From: Methylotenera sp.
Lineage (GTDB): Bacteria > Pseudomonadota > Gammaproteobacteria > Burkholderiales > Methylophilaceae
Length of the DNA stretch: 64,000 bases
Direction: 5' to 3'
NCBI RefSeq assembly: GCF_029945705.1
Contig: NZ_JAQSDC010000043.1
Coordinates: forward strand, 51,256-115,255
Shown one piece after another: positions 8,880 to 18,271 of the stretch; position 1 is the stretch's first letter; each line of letters opens with the position of its first letter. The translations under genes and the position numbers were made by a program. The notes under the pieces were generated by a model. It worked only from the letters and a program-made list of their open reading frames with translations. It was not told the origin of the DNA and made no database searches.

Positions 8880-9884
8880 ATGGCTGATAAGTTTTTATCT
8901 CAAGATGAAGTTGATGCCTTATTAAAAGGCGTTGATGGCGATCAAGACGACGATCAACCTGCTGCAAATGCGGGTGATGTGCGGGATTACAACCTTGCTA
9001 CCCAAGAGCGCATTGTACGTGGACGTATGCCTACGCTTGAGATTATCAATGAGCGATTTGCACGTTTGGTGCGTATTGAGTTGTTTAACTTCTTACGTCG
9101 CACAGTTGAAGTCTCAGTAGGGCCGGTGCGCATCACTAAATACAGTGATTTTGTCCGTAATTTAGTAGTACCCACCAATTTAAATCTTATACAAATGAAG
9201 CCGTTACGCGGCACCGCACTGATGGTGTTCGATCCAACATTGGTATTTTTGGTGGTGGATAATATGTTTGGCGGCGATGGTCGTTTTCATACGCGTGTTG
9301 AAGGCCGTGACTTTACTCAGACTGAGCAACGCATTATTCAGCGCATTCTCAATATCGTATTTGAAACTTATTCGAAGTCGTGGGAGCCTGTTTATCCGGT
9401 TCAGTTTGAATATATGCGTTCTGAAATGAATACGCAGTTTGCTAATATTGCCACTCCAAATGAAGTGGTGATTGCTGTGACCTTTAATGTTGAGCTTGGT
9501 CCAGCGAGTGGCGAGATACACTTTTGCTTCCCTTATTCCATGTTAGAGCCAATTCGGGACATGCTCAGCTCTCCATTGCAGGGAGAAGTGTTAGGCACTG
9601 ATAAACGTTGGGTCAAGTTAATGACTCAGCAAGTACAAGCCGCAGAGGTAGAGATTGTGGCTGACCTTGCCAAAACCAATATGATGATTGGTGATGTGCT
9701 GAATATGAAAGTAGGCGATGTTGTGCCACTCAATATAGAAGAATCTATTGAAGCGCAGGTAGATGGTGTGCCTGTCATGCTTTGTAAATATGGGATGTTT
9801 AATGGCCAGTACGCGCTACGTGTAGAAAAGCTATTAAGATCCAACTCAACTGAATATATTAAAGGAGAACCTTATGGCGATTGA
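8880..9884 (+). CDS. fliM: Flagellar motor switch protein FliM
   Basis: FliM is the C-ring protein that binds phosphorylated CheY and sets the direction of rotation. The N-terminal peptide FLSQDEVDALLKGV is the conserved CheY-binding motif. The CheC-like middle domain includes RITKYSDFVRNLVVPTNLNL and VDNMFGGDGR, where GGxG is the FliG-binding loop. The C-terminal SpoA domain (NMKVGDVVPLN) closes the protein. The length of 334 is typical. The gene overlaps fliN by 11 bp, showing tight coupling. Confidence 0.97.
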   Translation: MADKFLSQDEVDALLKGVDGDQDDDQPAANAGDVRDYNLATQERIVRGRMPTLEIINERFARLVRIELFNFLRRTVEVSVGPVRITKYSDFVRNLVVPTNLNLIQMKPLRGTALMVFDPTLVFLVVDNMFGGDGRFHTRVEGRDFTQTEQRIIQRILNIVFETYSKSWEPVYPVQFEYMRSEMNTQFANIATPNEVVIAVTFNVELGPASGEIHFCFPYSMLEPIRDMLSSPLQGEVLGTDKRWVKLMTQQVQAAEVEIVADLAKTNMMIGDVLNMKVGDVVPLNIEESIEAQVDGVPVMLCKYGMFNGQYALRVEKLLRSNSTEYIKGEPYGD

Positions 9885-10347
9885 TGCTGCAGAAGATACT
9901 GCTGTTGCAGAAGATGATTGGGGTGCAGCAATGGCAGAACAAAGCACAGCTGAAGCAACTGATGACTGGGGCGCAGCAATGGCTGAGCAAGAGGCTACAG
10001 ATACTTCAGTTTTACAAGCCAAAAATGTTGAGCAGACACAGGTGTTTACCGAATTTACAGCTAAAAACAAACTGCAAGATACACAAAATGATATTGATTT
10101 CATTTTGGATATTCCTGTACAACTTACCGTTGAACTTGGGCGTACCAAGATTGCGATTAAAAACTTGCTGCAATTAGCGCAAGGCTCAGTGGTTGAGCTT
10201 GATGGCATGGCGGGTGAGCCTATGGACGTATTAGTCAATGGTTGCTTAATTGCGCAAGGTGAAGTGGTGGTGGTGAACGATAAGTTTGGTATTCGGTTAA
10301 CTGACATTATCACGCCCGCTGAACGTATTCGTAAAATTAATCGCTAA
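9874..10347 (+). CDS. fliN: Flagellar motor switch protein FliN with duplicated N-terminal motif
   Basis: FliN forms the base of the C ring with FliM and docks FliH. The C-terminal SpoA domain is clear (DIPVQLTVELGRTKIAIKNL, then VVVVNDKFGIRLTDIITPAERI). The 157-residue length exceeds the enteric protein (about 137) because the N-terminal DDWGAAMAEQ motif occurs twice, at about residues 11-20 and 29-38, separated by an acidic linker. A single copy of such a D-x-W-A-x-A-x-x-E-Q motif is common in FliN. The ribosome site GGAGAA lies inside the fliM end. Confidence 0.95.
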   Translation: MAIDAAEDTAVAEDDWGAAMAEQSTAEATDDWGAAMAEQEATDTSVLQAKNVEQTQVFTEFTAKNKLQDTQNDIDFILDIPVQLTVELGRTKIAIKNLLQLAQGSVVELDGMAGEPMDVLVNGCLIAQGEVVVVNDKFGIRLTDIITPAERIRKINR

Positions 10348-10352
10348 TAGAA

Positions 10353-10841
10353 ATGCTAGTAATGAAAAATCATCACAACTTTTTGACTTTGAGTGTTTTA
10401 GCCATGCTCAGTCTTGCATCGAACTTGGCTTTTTCCGCAGAAGTTGTTGCGGTATCGCCAACAGGTGGTGTGCTTAAAATGGTGATTGGCCTTGCTGTGG
10501 TCTTAGCTGTAATGGCGCTCATTACTTGGGTGTTAAAACGCATGGTGCCTGGTGTGGGCAATAAGCAATCAGTGATTCGTATTGTAGGTGGTGTAAGTGT
10601 AGGTTCACGCGAACGTGTTGTGGTGTTGGAAGTTGGTGGTCGCTGGATTGTGGTAGGTGTTGCTGCTGGGCAAGTTAGCAGTCTTGCGAACTTAGAGAGT
10701 GGCGCTAACAATCTTGCTGAAGGCGTACCGATGGGTAGAAGTATGACGGATTCAGGCAATGATGGCTTTAGCAATACCTTTGCCGCATGGTTACTAAAAT
10801 CAACAGGTAAGATTTTAGAAAAAAAAGAGTCAGATAATTAA
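10353..10841 (+). CDS. fliO: Flagellar biosynthesis protein FliO
   Basis: FliO assists assembly of the FliP ring of the export gate. The 162-residue product has an N-terminal signal-like helix ending near SNLAFSA (about residue 29), a membrane helix at about 39-62 ([20 protein letters not shown]), then the small cytoplasmic FliO domain with [20 protein letters not shown] and [11 protein letters not shown]. It lies 5 bp after fliN and ahead of fliP, the standard order. ATG at 10353 or 10362 could be used; neither has a strong ribosome site. Confidence 0.93.
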   Translation: MLVMKNHHNFLTLSVLAMLSLASNLAFSAEVVAVSPTGGVLKMVIGLAVVLAVMALITWVLKRMVPGVGNKQSVIRIVGGVSVGSRERVVVLEVGGRWIVVGVAAGQVSSLANLESGANNLAEGVPMGRSMTDSGNDGFSNTFAAWLLKSTGKILEKKESDN

Positions 10842-10866
10842 ACAGACAATTCAATTTAAGTTAGCT

Positions 10867-11643
10867 ATGACTACACCTACACTAAAATCTATATTCAATA
10901 CAACCATTGCATGTTCTGCAGTGATTTTAGCCAGCATGTTGATATTACCTGGCACGGCATTGGCTGAAAATGGCATGCCACTGGTGAACTCCTTGCCTGC
11001 AGCAGGTGGCGGTCAAAACTATACGTTGAGCTTGCAAACGCTAATTTTGCTGACCTCACTTACCTTTTTACCTGCTGCCTTGCTCATGATGACAGGCTTT
11101 ACGCGCATCATTATCGTGCTGTCATTGTTACGTCAAGCTTTGGGTACGCAATCTGCACCGCCAAATCAGGTGATGGTTGGTTTGGCCTTGTTTTTGACTT
11201 TCTTCGTAATGAGTCCAGTGATCGATAAAATTTATGTAGATGCCTATCAACCGCTTTCAGAAAATAAAATCACCATGCAAGAGGCTATGGAGAAAGGCGC
11301 AGCTCCTCTCAAGACCTTTATGATGAAGCAAACGCGTGAAGGTGATTTAGCCTTATTTGTGAATATGGCAAAAATGGAAAAGATTGACACGCCTGATCAA
11401 GTGCCTTTGTTAGTGTTAGTTCCCGCGTTTATGACGAGTGAGTTAAAAACCGCATTTCAAATTGGTTTTGCTATATTCATTCCGTTTTTGATTATTGATA
11501 TGGTGGTTGCTAGTGTGTTGATGGCAATGGGGATGATGATGGTCTCGCCATCTATCGTGTCCTTGCCTTTCAAACTGATGTTATTTGTATTAGTCGATGG
11601 CTGGCAGTTGCTACTTGGTTCGCTGGTACAAAGTTTTTATTAA
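10867..11643 (+). CDS. fliP: Flagellar export gate protein FliP
   Basis: FliP builds the core pore of the flagellar type III export gate. The 258-residue product has a cleavable signal peptide (hydrophobic to about residue 33, ending TALAEN), then [20 protein letters not shown], the family motif [24 protein letters not shown], and [24 protein letters not shown] with [16 protein letters not shown] near the end. Length is usual for FliP. It follows fliO after 25 bp. Confidence 0.97.
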   Translation: MTTPTLKSIFNTTIACSAVILASMLILPGTALAENGMPLVNSLPAAGGGQNYTLSLQTLILLTSLTFLPAALLMMTGFTRIIIVLSLLRQALGTQSAPPNQVMVGLALFLTFFVMSPVIDKIYVDAYQPLSENKITMQEAMEKGAAPLKTFMMKQTREGDLALFVNMAKMEKIDTPDQVPLLVLVPAFMTSELKTAFQIGFAIFIPFLIIDMVVASVLMAMGMMMVSPSIVSLPFKLMLFVLVDGWQLLLGSLVQSFY

Positions 11644-11687
11644 CATTACACAAATTTTCTAAGACGATTTTTTCTAAAGGAACTAAA

Positions 11688-11957
11688 ATGACCCCAGAAA
11701 GCGTGATGACATTAGGTCGAGATGCAATGGAAATCACATTGCTTGTTGCCGCGCCTATTTTACTGGTAGTGCTGGCAATTGGTCTTTTAGTGAGTATTTT
11801 TCAAGCGGCAACCCAAATTAACGAGGCTACTTTATCGTTTATTCCCAAGCTGGTCGGCGTATTCGGCACTTTGATGTTTGCAGGGCAATGGATGTTAACG
11901 ACTATGGTAGATTACATGCACTTAGTCTTTAGCAGTATTCCTGCTATGGCTAACTAG
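11688..11957 (+). CDS. fliQ: Flagellar export gate protein FliQ
   Basis: FliQ is a small two-helix component that packs around the FliP/FliR pore. The 89-residue product starts MTPESVMTLGRDAMEITLLV and has two membrane helices flanking the FQAATQINEATLSFIPKL loop, the family signature. AAGGAAC upstream of the ATG is a good ribosome site. The length is exactly as expected. Confidence 0.97.
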   Translation: MTPESVMTLGRDAMEITLLVAAPILLVVLAIGLLVSIFQAATQINEATLSFIPKLVGVFGTLMFAGQWMLTTMVDYMHLVFSSIPAMAN

Positions 11958-12018
11958 GCCAGAGTTCACTAAGTCAAGATTTACTAGATTAAGCCACGTA
12001 AAGTCGCAAGGTTACATC

Positions 12019-12831
12019 ATGATTTCAGTTAGCAGTGATCTTCTACAAACTTGGATAGTCAGCCTGCTTTGGCCGCTCACTAGAATATTAGGTGTAATAG
12101 CCGCCGCGCCTATATTTAACCATACGGCAATCCCCAATCAAGTCAAACTAGGCTTGGGCATCATGCTGACTTTAATCATAGTGCCAACATTACCAGCGAT
12201 GCCGCAATTCGAAATATTTTCATTTCAAGGATTGCTGATTCTAGTGCAACAATTGGTGATAGGTTTGGCCATTGGTTTTAGTATGCGCTTGGTTTTCTCT
12301 GCGGTTGAGCTTGCAGGGCAGTTGATTGGCATGTCGATGGGGCTAGGTTTTGCTAGCTTCTATGATCCGCAATCTCAAGGTCAAAGCACTGCTGTTAATC
12401 AGTTCTTGGTATTATTAGCTATGCTTATTTTCCTAAGTTTAGATGGCCACTTATTAATCATCACCGCTGTAGCCAATAGTTTTGTGACCATGCCGATTAC
12501 AGTCGGTGGTAGTGGTATTGAGCCTTTAAAAATCGCCATGTGGGGCGAAACTATATTTAGTGTAGGCTTAATATTAGCATTGCCCGCAGTGGCAGCTCTA
12601 TTGATTACGAATATGGCATTGGGCATACTCACAAAGACAGCACCACAACTCAATTTGTTTGGTATTGGCTTCCCAGTTACATTAAGCATCGGGCTGGTTG
12701 TGATAGCCCTTTCATTACCTGGCATGTTAAAACCGATTGAAAATTTTATTGAACAAGGTGTCAGTAATATGGTGCAAGTGGCGGTGCCTACCAATGCGTC
12801 AGATTTGGGAAAGGGAATCGTGAATAAATAG
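12019..12831 (+). CDS. fliR: Flagellar export gate protein FliR
   Basis: FliR completes the FliPQR export gate pore. The 270-residue protein is hydrophobic throughout, with about six membrane helices. It contains WPLTRILGVIAAAPIFNHT near the start, GLGFASFYDPQSQGQSTAVNQ in the middle and LTKTAPQLNLFGIGFPVTL, all conserved FliR segments. It follows fliQ by about 60 bp and ends the fliLMNOPQR unit. No FlhB fusion is present. Confidence 0.97.
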   Translation: MISVSSDLLQTWIVSLLWPLTRILGVIAAAPIFNHTAIPNQVKLGLGIMLTLIIVPTLPAMPQFEIFSFQGLLILVQQLVIGLAIGFSMRLVFSAVELAGQLIGMSMGLGFASFYDPQSQGQSTAVNQFLVLLAMLIFLSLDGHLLIITAVANSFVTMPITVGGSGIEPLKIAMWGETIFSVGLILALPAVAALLITNMALGILTKTAPQLNLFGIGFPVTLSIGLVVIALSLPGMLKPIENFIEQGVSNMVQVAVPTNASDLGKGIVNK

Positions 12832-12909
12832 CATCAAATGCAGTGTATATATAGTGATTAGAATACTAGTAGTTAATAATAATGATAGTTGAAAGTTAAT
12901 GGGAAGATC

Positions 12910-13662
12910 ATGGAAGACGCTACACATGTAAATGATGAAGAACAGTTTATTGTTCAAAATCAAAAGCAAATCATTCAGGTATTAAACGAACTAGCTAAGC
13001 AGCACGAAATGCTTAAAGTATCTTTTGGTCACGACACCTGTCTGACTAATGTGATCTCTGTCGATGTTCACAATCATTGGGTGTATCTTGATATTGGTAT
13101 TGACGATGCATTTAACGATAGATTATTGGCTAGCCATCATGTGGTTTTCACTAAAGATGATGGCGTTAGACTTAAATGGACCAGTGCGCAGCTTACATTA
13201 GCCACACTCAAAGACGGCAAGGCTATTAAAATTGCTTTGCCACAAAAATTAATGCGTTTGCAACGCAGAGAATTCTTCAGGCTCACTACGCCTATTGTTA
13301 ACCCTGTACCTTGCATCATTCCCGTTACAGATGCAGAAAATCCTGATGCAGATAGGATGCTAGAGCTGATATTAGTTGATGTCAGTTTAGGTGGCGTTGG
13401 CGTGATAGCGCCCAATCCATTAGATGAACTATTCGTCATAGGCGCTAGTTTCGATCGATGTAAAATTAACTTTCCTGAAGTAGGCGAAACTAGCCTGACA
13501 CTGCAAGTGCGTAATATCAGCCCAGTCACTATGAAAGATGGCGCAGCTAAATATCGAATCGGACTAAAATTTATATCGCCATCACGCGGTAACGAAGGTT
13601 TAATTAATCGATATACCTTTAATTTAGAGCGCCAAGCCATGGCCTTAGCAAGCAAAATGTAG
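12910..13662 (+). CDS. ycgR: YcgR-type flagellar brake protein with PilZ domain
   Basis: YcgR proteins bind cyclic di-GMP and slow flagellar rotation by contacting the motor. The N-terminal YcgR domain is followed by a PilZ domain. The c-di-GMP-binding RxxxR motif lies in LQRREFFRLTTP near residue 118, and the DxSxxG motif is DVSLGG near residue 157; both are complete. A TTG at 12889 gives a longer frame, but the ATG at 12910 with GGGAAG just upstream is favoured, giving 250 residues. Placement directly after the fli cluster and near two c-di-GMP enzymes supports a motility-control role. Confidence 0.9.
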   Translation: MEDATHVNDEEQFIVQNQKQIIQVLNELAKQHEMLKVSFGHDTCLTNVISVDVHNHWVYLDIGIDDAFNDRLLASHHVVFTKDDGVRLKWTSAQLTLATLKDGKAIKIALPQKLMRLQRREFFRLTTPIVNPVPCIIPVTDAENPDADRMLELILVDVSLGGVGVIAPNPLDELFVIGASFDRCKINFPEVGETSLTLQVRNISPVTMKDGAAKYRIGLKFISPSRGNEGLINRYTFNLERQAMALASKM

Positions 13663-13689
13663 CGTATCTACACCTTAAATTTAGTAAGT

Positions 13690-13728
13690 AAAAAGCCCTA
13701 ATCAATAAAATATTGATTAGGGCTTTTT
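13690..13728. terminator. Bidirectional rho-independent terminator
   Basis: AAAAAGCCCTAATCAATA and its perfect reverse complement flank a 3-base loop, giving an 18-bp hairpin with A and T tracts on either side. It sits between convergent ycgR and the EAL-HDOD gene and can terminate both. Confidence 0.95.
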
Positions 13729-13742
13729 GACTACGAAGTTTA

Positions 13743-14957
13743 CTAAATACCTAGTGTTTCAACCCAAGCCAGTGCTGCAATATGGCATTCATTCACTTTT
13801 GAGGCATCGAATTGTAATAATTCGGCTATTTCTAAAATGCGCTTATTGTCTGAGTCTTCGCATGCTTCGGTTAACTGCAAGAAAGGTCCATAAATACCTG
13901 AACGTGTGAGTAGTGCTTCAGCAACTGTTTCTGGCAGTTGAATTTTCTCAAGTACAGTTTCCATCGGCATTTTTAGAATAGCGTCTAGTAATGAGAACAC
14001 GCCAACGATGAATAAATTATCGCGGTCATGTTTCTCAAAGTAGCTTTCACCTAATAGTTCTGTGAGTCGGCCACGCGTGATGGATGTTTTCATTAATGCT
14101 GGTGGCGTGGAGTTTTCACCAGCGGTCACCATTAATAACGTTAACCAGCGGTATAGTTGCTTTCTACCTAAAATGGTTAAAGCGTGATTGATGGACTGTA
14201 TTTCGCATGAAAGCCCAAATCCAACAGAGTTAATATAGCGCAGTAGTTTGAAAGATAATGCGGTATCTTTTTTAAAGCCCGCTTCAATTTCACGGATTTC
14301 ACCATCTTGGCTCACTGTATTGAGAATATTTAACACGCTATCAAATGATGCGTTGATGACTTTTGCTGTAAATGTTTCAGGGCGTGCAAAGTGAAACCCC
14401 TGAAATAGGCGAAAACCGATTCTTTTACAGTCTTCAAATTGCGCGTCGGTTTCCACTTTTTCTGCGACCATTTTTACTGATGACACGTGGAGTTGATTGT
14501 ATGCTTTTTGCAGTTCTGCAGAATTAAGCGATTGAATATCTATTTTAATATAGTCTGCGCAAGTTATTAATGGAGATGTTTCTACGCTTAAATGCGGATT
14601 ATCTAGTGCAATTTTAAAACCTTGCTCACGTAAATATTGGCAACGTTCAACAGTTTCTTCATTTGGTGTAACTGTTCGTAAAATTTCAAGTACAGTGCGC
14701 TTGGGCGGCATGAGTTCTAAGAATTCGCTTTTTAGCATCTCTTCATTCACGTTAATGAAAGCAAGTTTTTCACCTAAAAGCCATTGCATATCAATGCCGC
14801 CTATGGTGTTCATTAATACGCTTGAGTAGGCTTTGAACTCGTCCTCAAATACGGCGCTTTCTGCTTCTGCACTATGCCTAAAGAAAAGCTCATAACCAAT
14901 GATTTGTTGCTTTTCATCCATAATGGGCTGGCGCCCGATAAATGCTTGATCTTCCAT
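13743..14957 (-). CDS. EAL-HDOD signalling protein (probably enzymatically inactive EAL)
   Basis: The protein opens with AFIGRQPIMDEKQQIIGYELFFR, the hallmark of the EAL-HDOD family in which the EAL signature is changed to ELFFR. Downstream EAL metal ligands are also poorly kept, so phosphodiesterase activity is unlikely. The second half is an HDOD domain (about residues 190-400; FKKDTALSFKLLRYINSVGF, then INHALTILGRKQLYRWLTLL). Family members act as signalling adaptors in motility and c-di-GMP control, as CdgJ does in Vibrio. A TTG at 14978 is possible; the ATG at 14957 gives 404 residues. It is next to the flagellar cluster and ycgR. Confidence 0.88.
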   Translation of the reverse strand: MEDQAFIGRQPIMDEKQQIIGYELFFRHSAEAESAVFEDEFKAYSSVLMNTIGGIDMQWLLGEKLAFINVNEEMLKSEFLELMPPKRTVLEILRTVTPNEETVERCQYLREQGFKIALDNPHLSVETSPLITCADYIKIDIQSLNSAELQKAYNQLHVSSVKMVAEKVETDAQFEDCKRIGFRLFQGFHFARPETFTAKVINASFDSVLNILNTVSQDGEIREIEAGFKKDTALSFKLLRYINSVGFGLSCEIQSINHALTILGRKQLYRWLTLLMVTAGENSTPPALMKTSITRGRLTELLGESYFEKHDRDNLFIVGVFSLLDAILKMPMETVLEKIQLPETVAEALLTRSGIYGPFLQLTEACEDSDNKRILEIAELLQFDASKVNECHIAALAWVETLGI

Positions 14958-15165
14958 GTTCTCGACTCTCAAATTCAACTTTTAGACAATGTGCTTTAGC
15001 TAATACTTAATGACTTACTCCTTCGCAAATGTTACCTGCGATCAGTGCAAATCACTTTGATGAATAAAGCACGTTTATGTGCTTTATTCATGCTTTTCAA
15101 AGAATATGTGATTTAAATAGGTGTTATGCTACATGCCCAATCATTAGCATAAAACGATTAGCACG

Positions 15166-16110
15166 ATGGCTAAATCTGACACCATAAAAACAGGCTTACA
15201 CCCTCGAAATAAGCACAGAGGCCGATACGATTTCGATCAACTCATTCAAGCCAATACTGAATTAGCGCCGTTTGTAAAATTAAATGAATATGGCGATGCT
15301 ACTATTGATTTTTCTAATGCACCAGCAGTTAAGGCACTCAATCAGGCATTGCTCAAGCAATTTTATGCTGTTTCAACATGGGATATTCCAAAGCAATACC
15401 TTTGCCCGCCCATTCCGGGAAGGGCTGATTATTTGCATTACATGGCAGATTTATTAAGCTCGGCGAATGCTGGGGTGATGCCACAAGGTTCATCTGTCAG
15501 GGCTTTAGATATAGGTGTAGGGGCAAATACAATTTATCCGCTAATTGGCAATCACGAATATGGCTGGCATTTTGTAGGGGCAGAGATTGATGTGAGTGCT
15601 TTAAAAAATGCGCAGCATATTGTGGATTCTAATATGTTATCGAATATGATTGAGCTACGCTTGCAAACCTCAACTAACGCTATTTTTAAAGGCATTATTA
15701 AGCAGGGTGAAACCTTTGATTTTACGATGTGCAATCCACCGTTTCATGCTTCTTTAGCTGATGCGCAAGCTGGTACACAGCGCAAATGGCGTGGTTTAGG
15801 TAAAACTACAAAAAATGCTGAATCTACCGTGTTAAATTTTGGCGGTCAAACCACAGAGTTATATTGTGAAGGTGGCGAAGAAGCCTTTGTCACTGCCATG
15901 ATTAACGAAAGTAAGCTGTATGCAACTCAGTGCTTGTGGTTTAGTACGCTTATTTCAAAAGCAACCAACTTACCTAGTGTTTACCGTGCGCTTAAAAATG
16001 TAAATGCATTAGGAGTTAAAACCATAGACATGGCGCAAGGTCAAAAACAGAGCCGTATTGTTGCTTGGACATTTTTGAATGTTGAGCAGCAACGCAGTTG
16101 GTATTCTTAA
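15166..16110 (+). CDS. rlmF: 23S rRNA (adenine(1618)-N6)-methyltransferase RlmF
   Basis: RlmF methylates A1618 of 23S rRNA using S-adenosylmethionine. The 314-residue product begins with the family opening LHPRNKHRGRYDFDQLI, has the SAM-binding segment RALDIGVGANTIYPLIG, and has the catalytic motif CNPPFHAS (NPPF type for N6-adenine methylation). The WFSTLISKATNLP segment is also characteristic. Length is near the usual 300-310. It is a monocistronic housekeeping gene between unrelated neighbours. Confidence 0.95.
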   Translation: MAKSDTIKTGLHPRNKHRGRYDFDQLIQANTELAPFVKLNEYGDATIDFSNAPAVKALNQALLKQFYAVSTWDIPKQYLCPPIPGRADYLHYMADLLSSANAGVMPQGSSVRALDIGVGANTIYPLIGNHEYGWHFVGAEIDVSALKNAQHIVDSNMLSNMIELRLQTSTNAIFKGIIKQGETFDFTMCNPPFHASLADAQAGTQRKWRGLGKTTKNAESTVLNFGGQTTELYCEGGEEAFVTAMINESKLYATQCLWFSTLISKATNLPSVYRALKNVNALGVKTIDMAQGQKQSRIVAWTFLNVEQQRSWYS

Positions 16111-16142
16111 CAGATTTACCCTAGCAAACTTTAGCCTATTCC

Positions 16143-16167
16143 CTTACATACTTTTACATAACTTTAC
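16143..16167 (+). promoter_or_regulatory. CpxR-like phased direct repeats upstream of the EF-hand gene
   Basis: Three pentamers lie exactly one helical turn apart: CTTAC at 16143, TTTAC at 16153 and TTTAC at 16163, with 5-bp spacers. The reverse complement is the GTAAA-N5-GTAAA box known for CpxR. A GATAAT -10-like hexamer stands at 16188-16193, so the repeats would overlap the -35 position, as in activator-dependent promoters. The ATG is about 97 bp downstream. Confidence 0.65.
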
Positions 16168-16263
16168 GCATTGTGGCATTAACAATTGATAATCCACGAC
16201 GATATATGTTCATAGGTTAGTTAATCTAATTTGAACATTCAATCGTGAATAAGGAGATTTTAA

Positions 16264-16767
16264 ATGTCAGTAAGCAGCGTTGGAAGTGCGGGTGGTTTTG
16301 ATGTGTCGAAAATGGCATCACAGATGTCTACGCAGATGATGAAGACATCTGATACTAACGAAGATGGTTCACTAGATAAAGCCGAATTTACAAAAGCATT
16401 AACGGCCATGGGTATTTCTTCGGAAGATGCGGCTAAAAAGTTTGATAGCATCGATAAAAATAAAACGGGAAAAATATCACAAAGTGATATTGAGGCCGAT
16501 ATTAAAGAAACGGCTAAAAGTGGTCCTCCATCAGGAAAGCCACCTGCAGGAGGTGCAGGAAAGCCCGGTGGCGCTCAAGGAGGCGATACAAAAAGCTACG
16601 ATGTAAAAGATACTAACAAAGATGGAACAGTGTCTGCCGCAGAGGAGTTAATCTATGAGATCAAGCATGCGGCAACTGACAAGAAGTCTGAGGCTAGTGC
16701 TAATCAGCAAACACAAAACAGTGCAGCACAGCAGAAAGTGGGTAGTGTGGTTGATGTAACTGTGTAA
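16264..16767 (+). CDS. EF-hand calcium-binding protein of unknown role
   Basis: The 167-residue protein has three EF-hand loops: residues 30-41 (DTNEDGSLDKAE), 64-75 (DKNKTGKISQSD, ending in Asp rather than Glu) and 116-127 (DTNKDGTVSAAE). A Gly/Pro-rich linker (PPSGKPPAGGAGKPGG) lies between loops two and three. There is no signal peptide or membrane helix; the N-terminus is Ser-rich (MSVSSVGSAGGF). A strong AAGGAG ribosome site precedes the ATG. It is convergent with the CpxA-like kinase and carries CpxR-like repeats upstream, so it is probably controlled by that system. The function is not known; calcium binding is inferred from the motifs. Confidence 0.8.
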   Translation: MSVSSVGSAGGFDVSKMASQMSTQMMKTSDTNEDGSLDKAEFTKALTAMGISSEDAAKKFDSIDKNKTGKISQSDIEADIKETAKSGPPSGKPPAGGAGKPGGAQGGDTKSYDVKDTNKDGTVSAAEELIYEIKHAATDKKSEASANQQTQNSAAQQKVGSVVDVTV

Positions 16768-16791
16768 CTTTAACTTAATTTAAGCTGACTA

Positions 16792-16817
16792 AAAGAGGCT
16801 TTTTGAAAGTCTCTTTT
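16792..16817. terminator. Rho-independent terminator after EF-hand gene
   Basis: AAAGAGGCTTT pairs with AAAGTCTCTTT (one G-U pair) around a 3-base loop, followed by T on the plus strand and preceded by A, so it may serve both convergent genes. Confidence 0.8.
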
Positions 16818-16876
16818 TTATGGCCAAGTATTGTTGACTAAGTATTCTTGTCCAAATAAACTTGGGTATTTAAAAA

Positions 16877-18271
16877 CTAGTAAGGCAGCACGATTTCTAC
16901 GCTAAAGCCTTTAGAATTGAGGTTTTTCGCAGAAACGCTGCCACCATGCGCTTCAATTATTTGCTTGGTGATTGCTAAACCAAGGCCGTTACCTATAGTT
17001 TGACTGCCAGAAATTCCTCTAATAAATGGCTTGAAAATATCTTCTAGCTCAGTCTCTTTTACACCTAGACCTTGATCAGTAACAGTGATGTATAGATTTT
17101 TGTCTATGTCGGAATGTGTTGTGGAAATATTAATTTCACTGGCTTCTGGGCCATATTTTATGGCGTTACGCACTACGTTCTCAATCGCCCTATAAAGTAA
17201 GTCTGGCTGACCGTCTAAAACATAATCTTTGTCTATCGCTAGATGCAAATTAATTTGTTTGGATTTGGCTTCAAATTGGGCATCGACAATAATGCTATTC
17301 AGCAGGGTGCTCAACTCCAGCGGTTCTTTTTTAATTTGTATAACGCCAGATTCTAGCTTGGATAGTTCCAACAACTCGCCAACTAAACCATCAATACGAT
17401 TAGCCTCTAGCTCGATACGGTCTAAAAAGTCAGAGCTTGGATCTTGTTTCATTAAACCTAAAGCCATTTGCATTCTGGCAAGTGGTGAGCGCATTTCATG
17501 TGAAACATGATGAAGCAGCCTTGTTTGAGCTTGCAATAAGCTTTCTAATCTCGAGGCCATAGCATCAAAATCATGACCTAAATCTGAGAGTTCATCACGT
17601 CGCTTACCCATGGCATGCGCCACTCTTACGTCTAACTTACCGTTAGAGGCTTGTTTAAACGCTGCACGCAGGCTGGTGATAGGTTTTGAAAAGTATGCAG
17701 CGAGTAGCGCTGCGAAAATCAGGCTAACAAGTGAACCGCCGAATAATGGCACTAATGGAAACCCTGGTGGAGGTCTTGGTGATGACATATGATTCTGTTG
17801 CATATGGTCTGGCGGTTGACCGTGGCTATGGTCAAACTCATCTCTGAGACCGTTATCTTGAACAAACAGCAAGAAGGATTGTCCGTCGCTTAGTATGATA
17901 TTTTTAGCGAAAGACTGGAATTTTTCATCATGTGCTAACTTATTGGCCATCTCAAAACTAGCTTTTGTGTAAGGACGTTGCATCAGCTCTTGTCCACTTT
18001 CACGTATGGCTAGTACTTGCGGTACACGTTGGTGTTGCCATTCTTGTAAAAGATGCTTAAGTCCTTCTACGCCACCAAATTGTAAAGTAGAGGATGCTGC
18101 AGCTAGTAATGATCTTGCTGGCGGCGACATTTCGACCCCAGCCTCCTGCAATATTTCATGTCTGTTATGCAGCCAAAGGGCACAACTTAGCCCTATCACA
18201 GTGGTGAGCTGAGCCAAAAAAAAGAATATGAAGAATTTCCAGAATAGTCTGCCCATTCGATTAACCAGCAC
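16877..18271 (-). CDS. CpxA-like sensor histidine kinase
   Basis: This membrane kinase senses an envelope signal and phosphorylates the response regulator encoded just upstream. The 464 residues comprise a first membrane helix at about 10-32, a periplasmic domain, a second helix at about 172-193 and HAMP. Next comes the dimerisation domain with phospho-acceptor His258 in HHVSHEMRSPLARM, followed by an ATPase domain with the N box ENVVRNAIKY, DQGLGV and GNGLGLAI. The periplasmic end carries a His/Met-rich stretch (HSHGQPPDHMQQNHM), unusual for CpxA and suggestive of metal binding. The GTG start overlaps the regulator stop by one base; an ATG five codons on is an alternative. Confidence 0.9.
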   Translation of the reverse strand: MLVNRMGRLFWKFFIFFFLAQLTTVIGLSCALWLHNRHEILQEAGVEMSPPARSLLAAASSTLQFGGVEGLKHLLQEWQHQRVPQVLAIRESGQELMQRPYTKASFEMANKLAHDEKFQSFAKNIILSDGQSFLLFVQDNGLRDEFDHSHGQPPDHMQQNHMSSPRPPPGFPLVPLFGGSLVSLIFAALLAAYFSKPITSLRAAFKQASNGKLDVRVAHAMGKRRDELSDLGHDFDAMASRLESLLQAQTRLLHHVSHEMRSPLARMQMALGLMKQDPSSDFLDRIELEANRIDGLVGELLELSKLESGVIQIKKEPLELSTLLNSIIVDAQFEAKSKQINLHLAIDKDYVLDGQPDLLYRAIENVVRNAIKYGPEASEINISTTHSDIDKNLYITVTDQGLGVKETELEDIFKPFIRGISGSQTIGNGLGLAITKQIIEAHGGSVSAKNLNSKGFSVEIVLPY

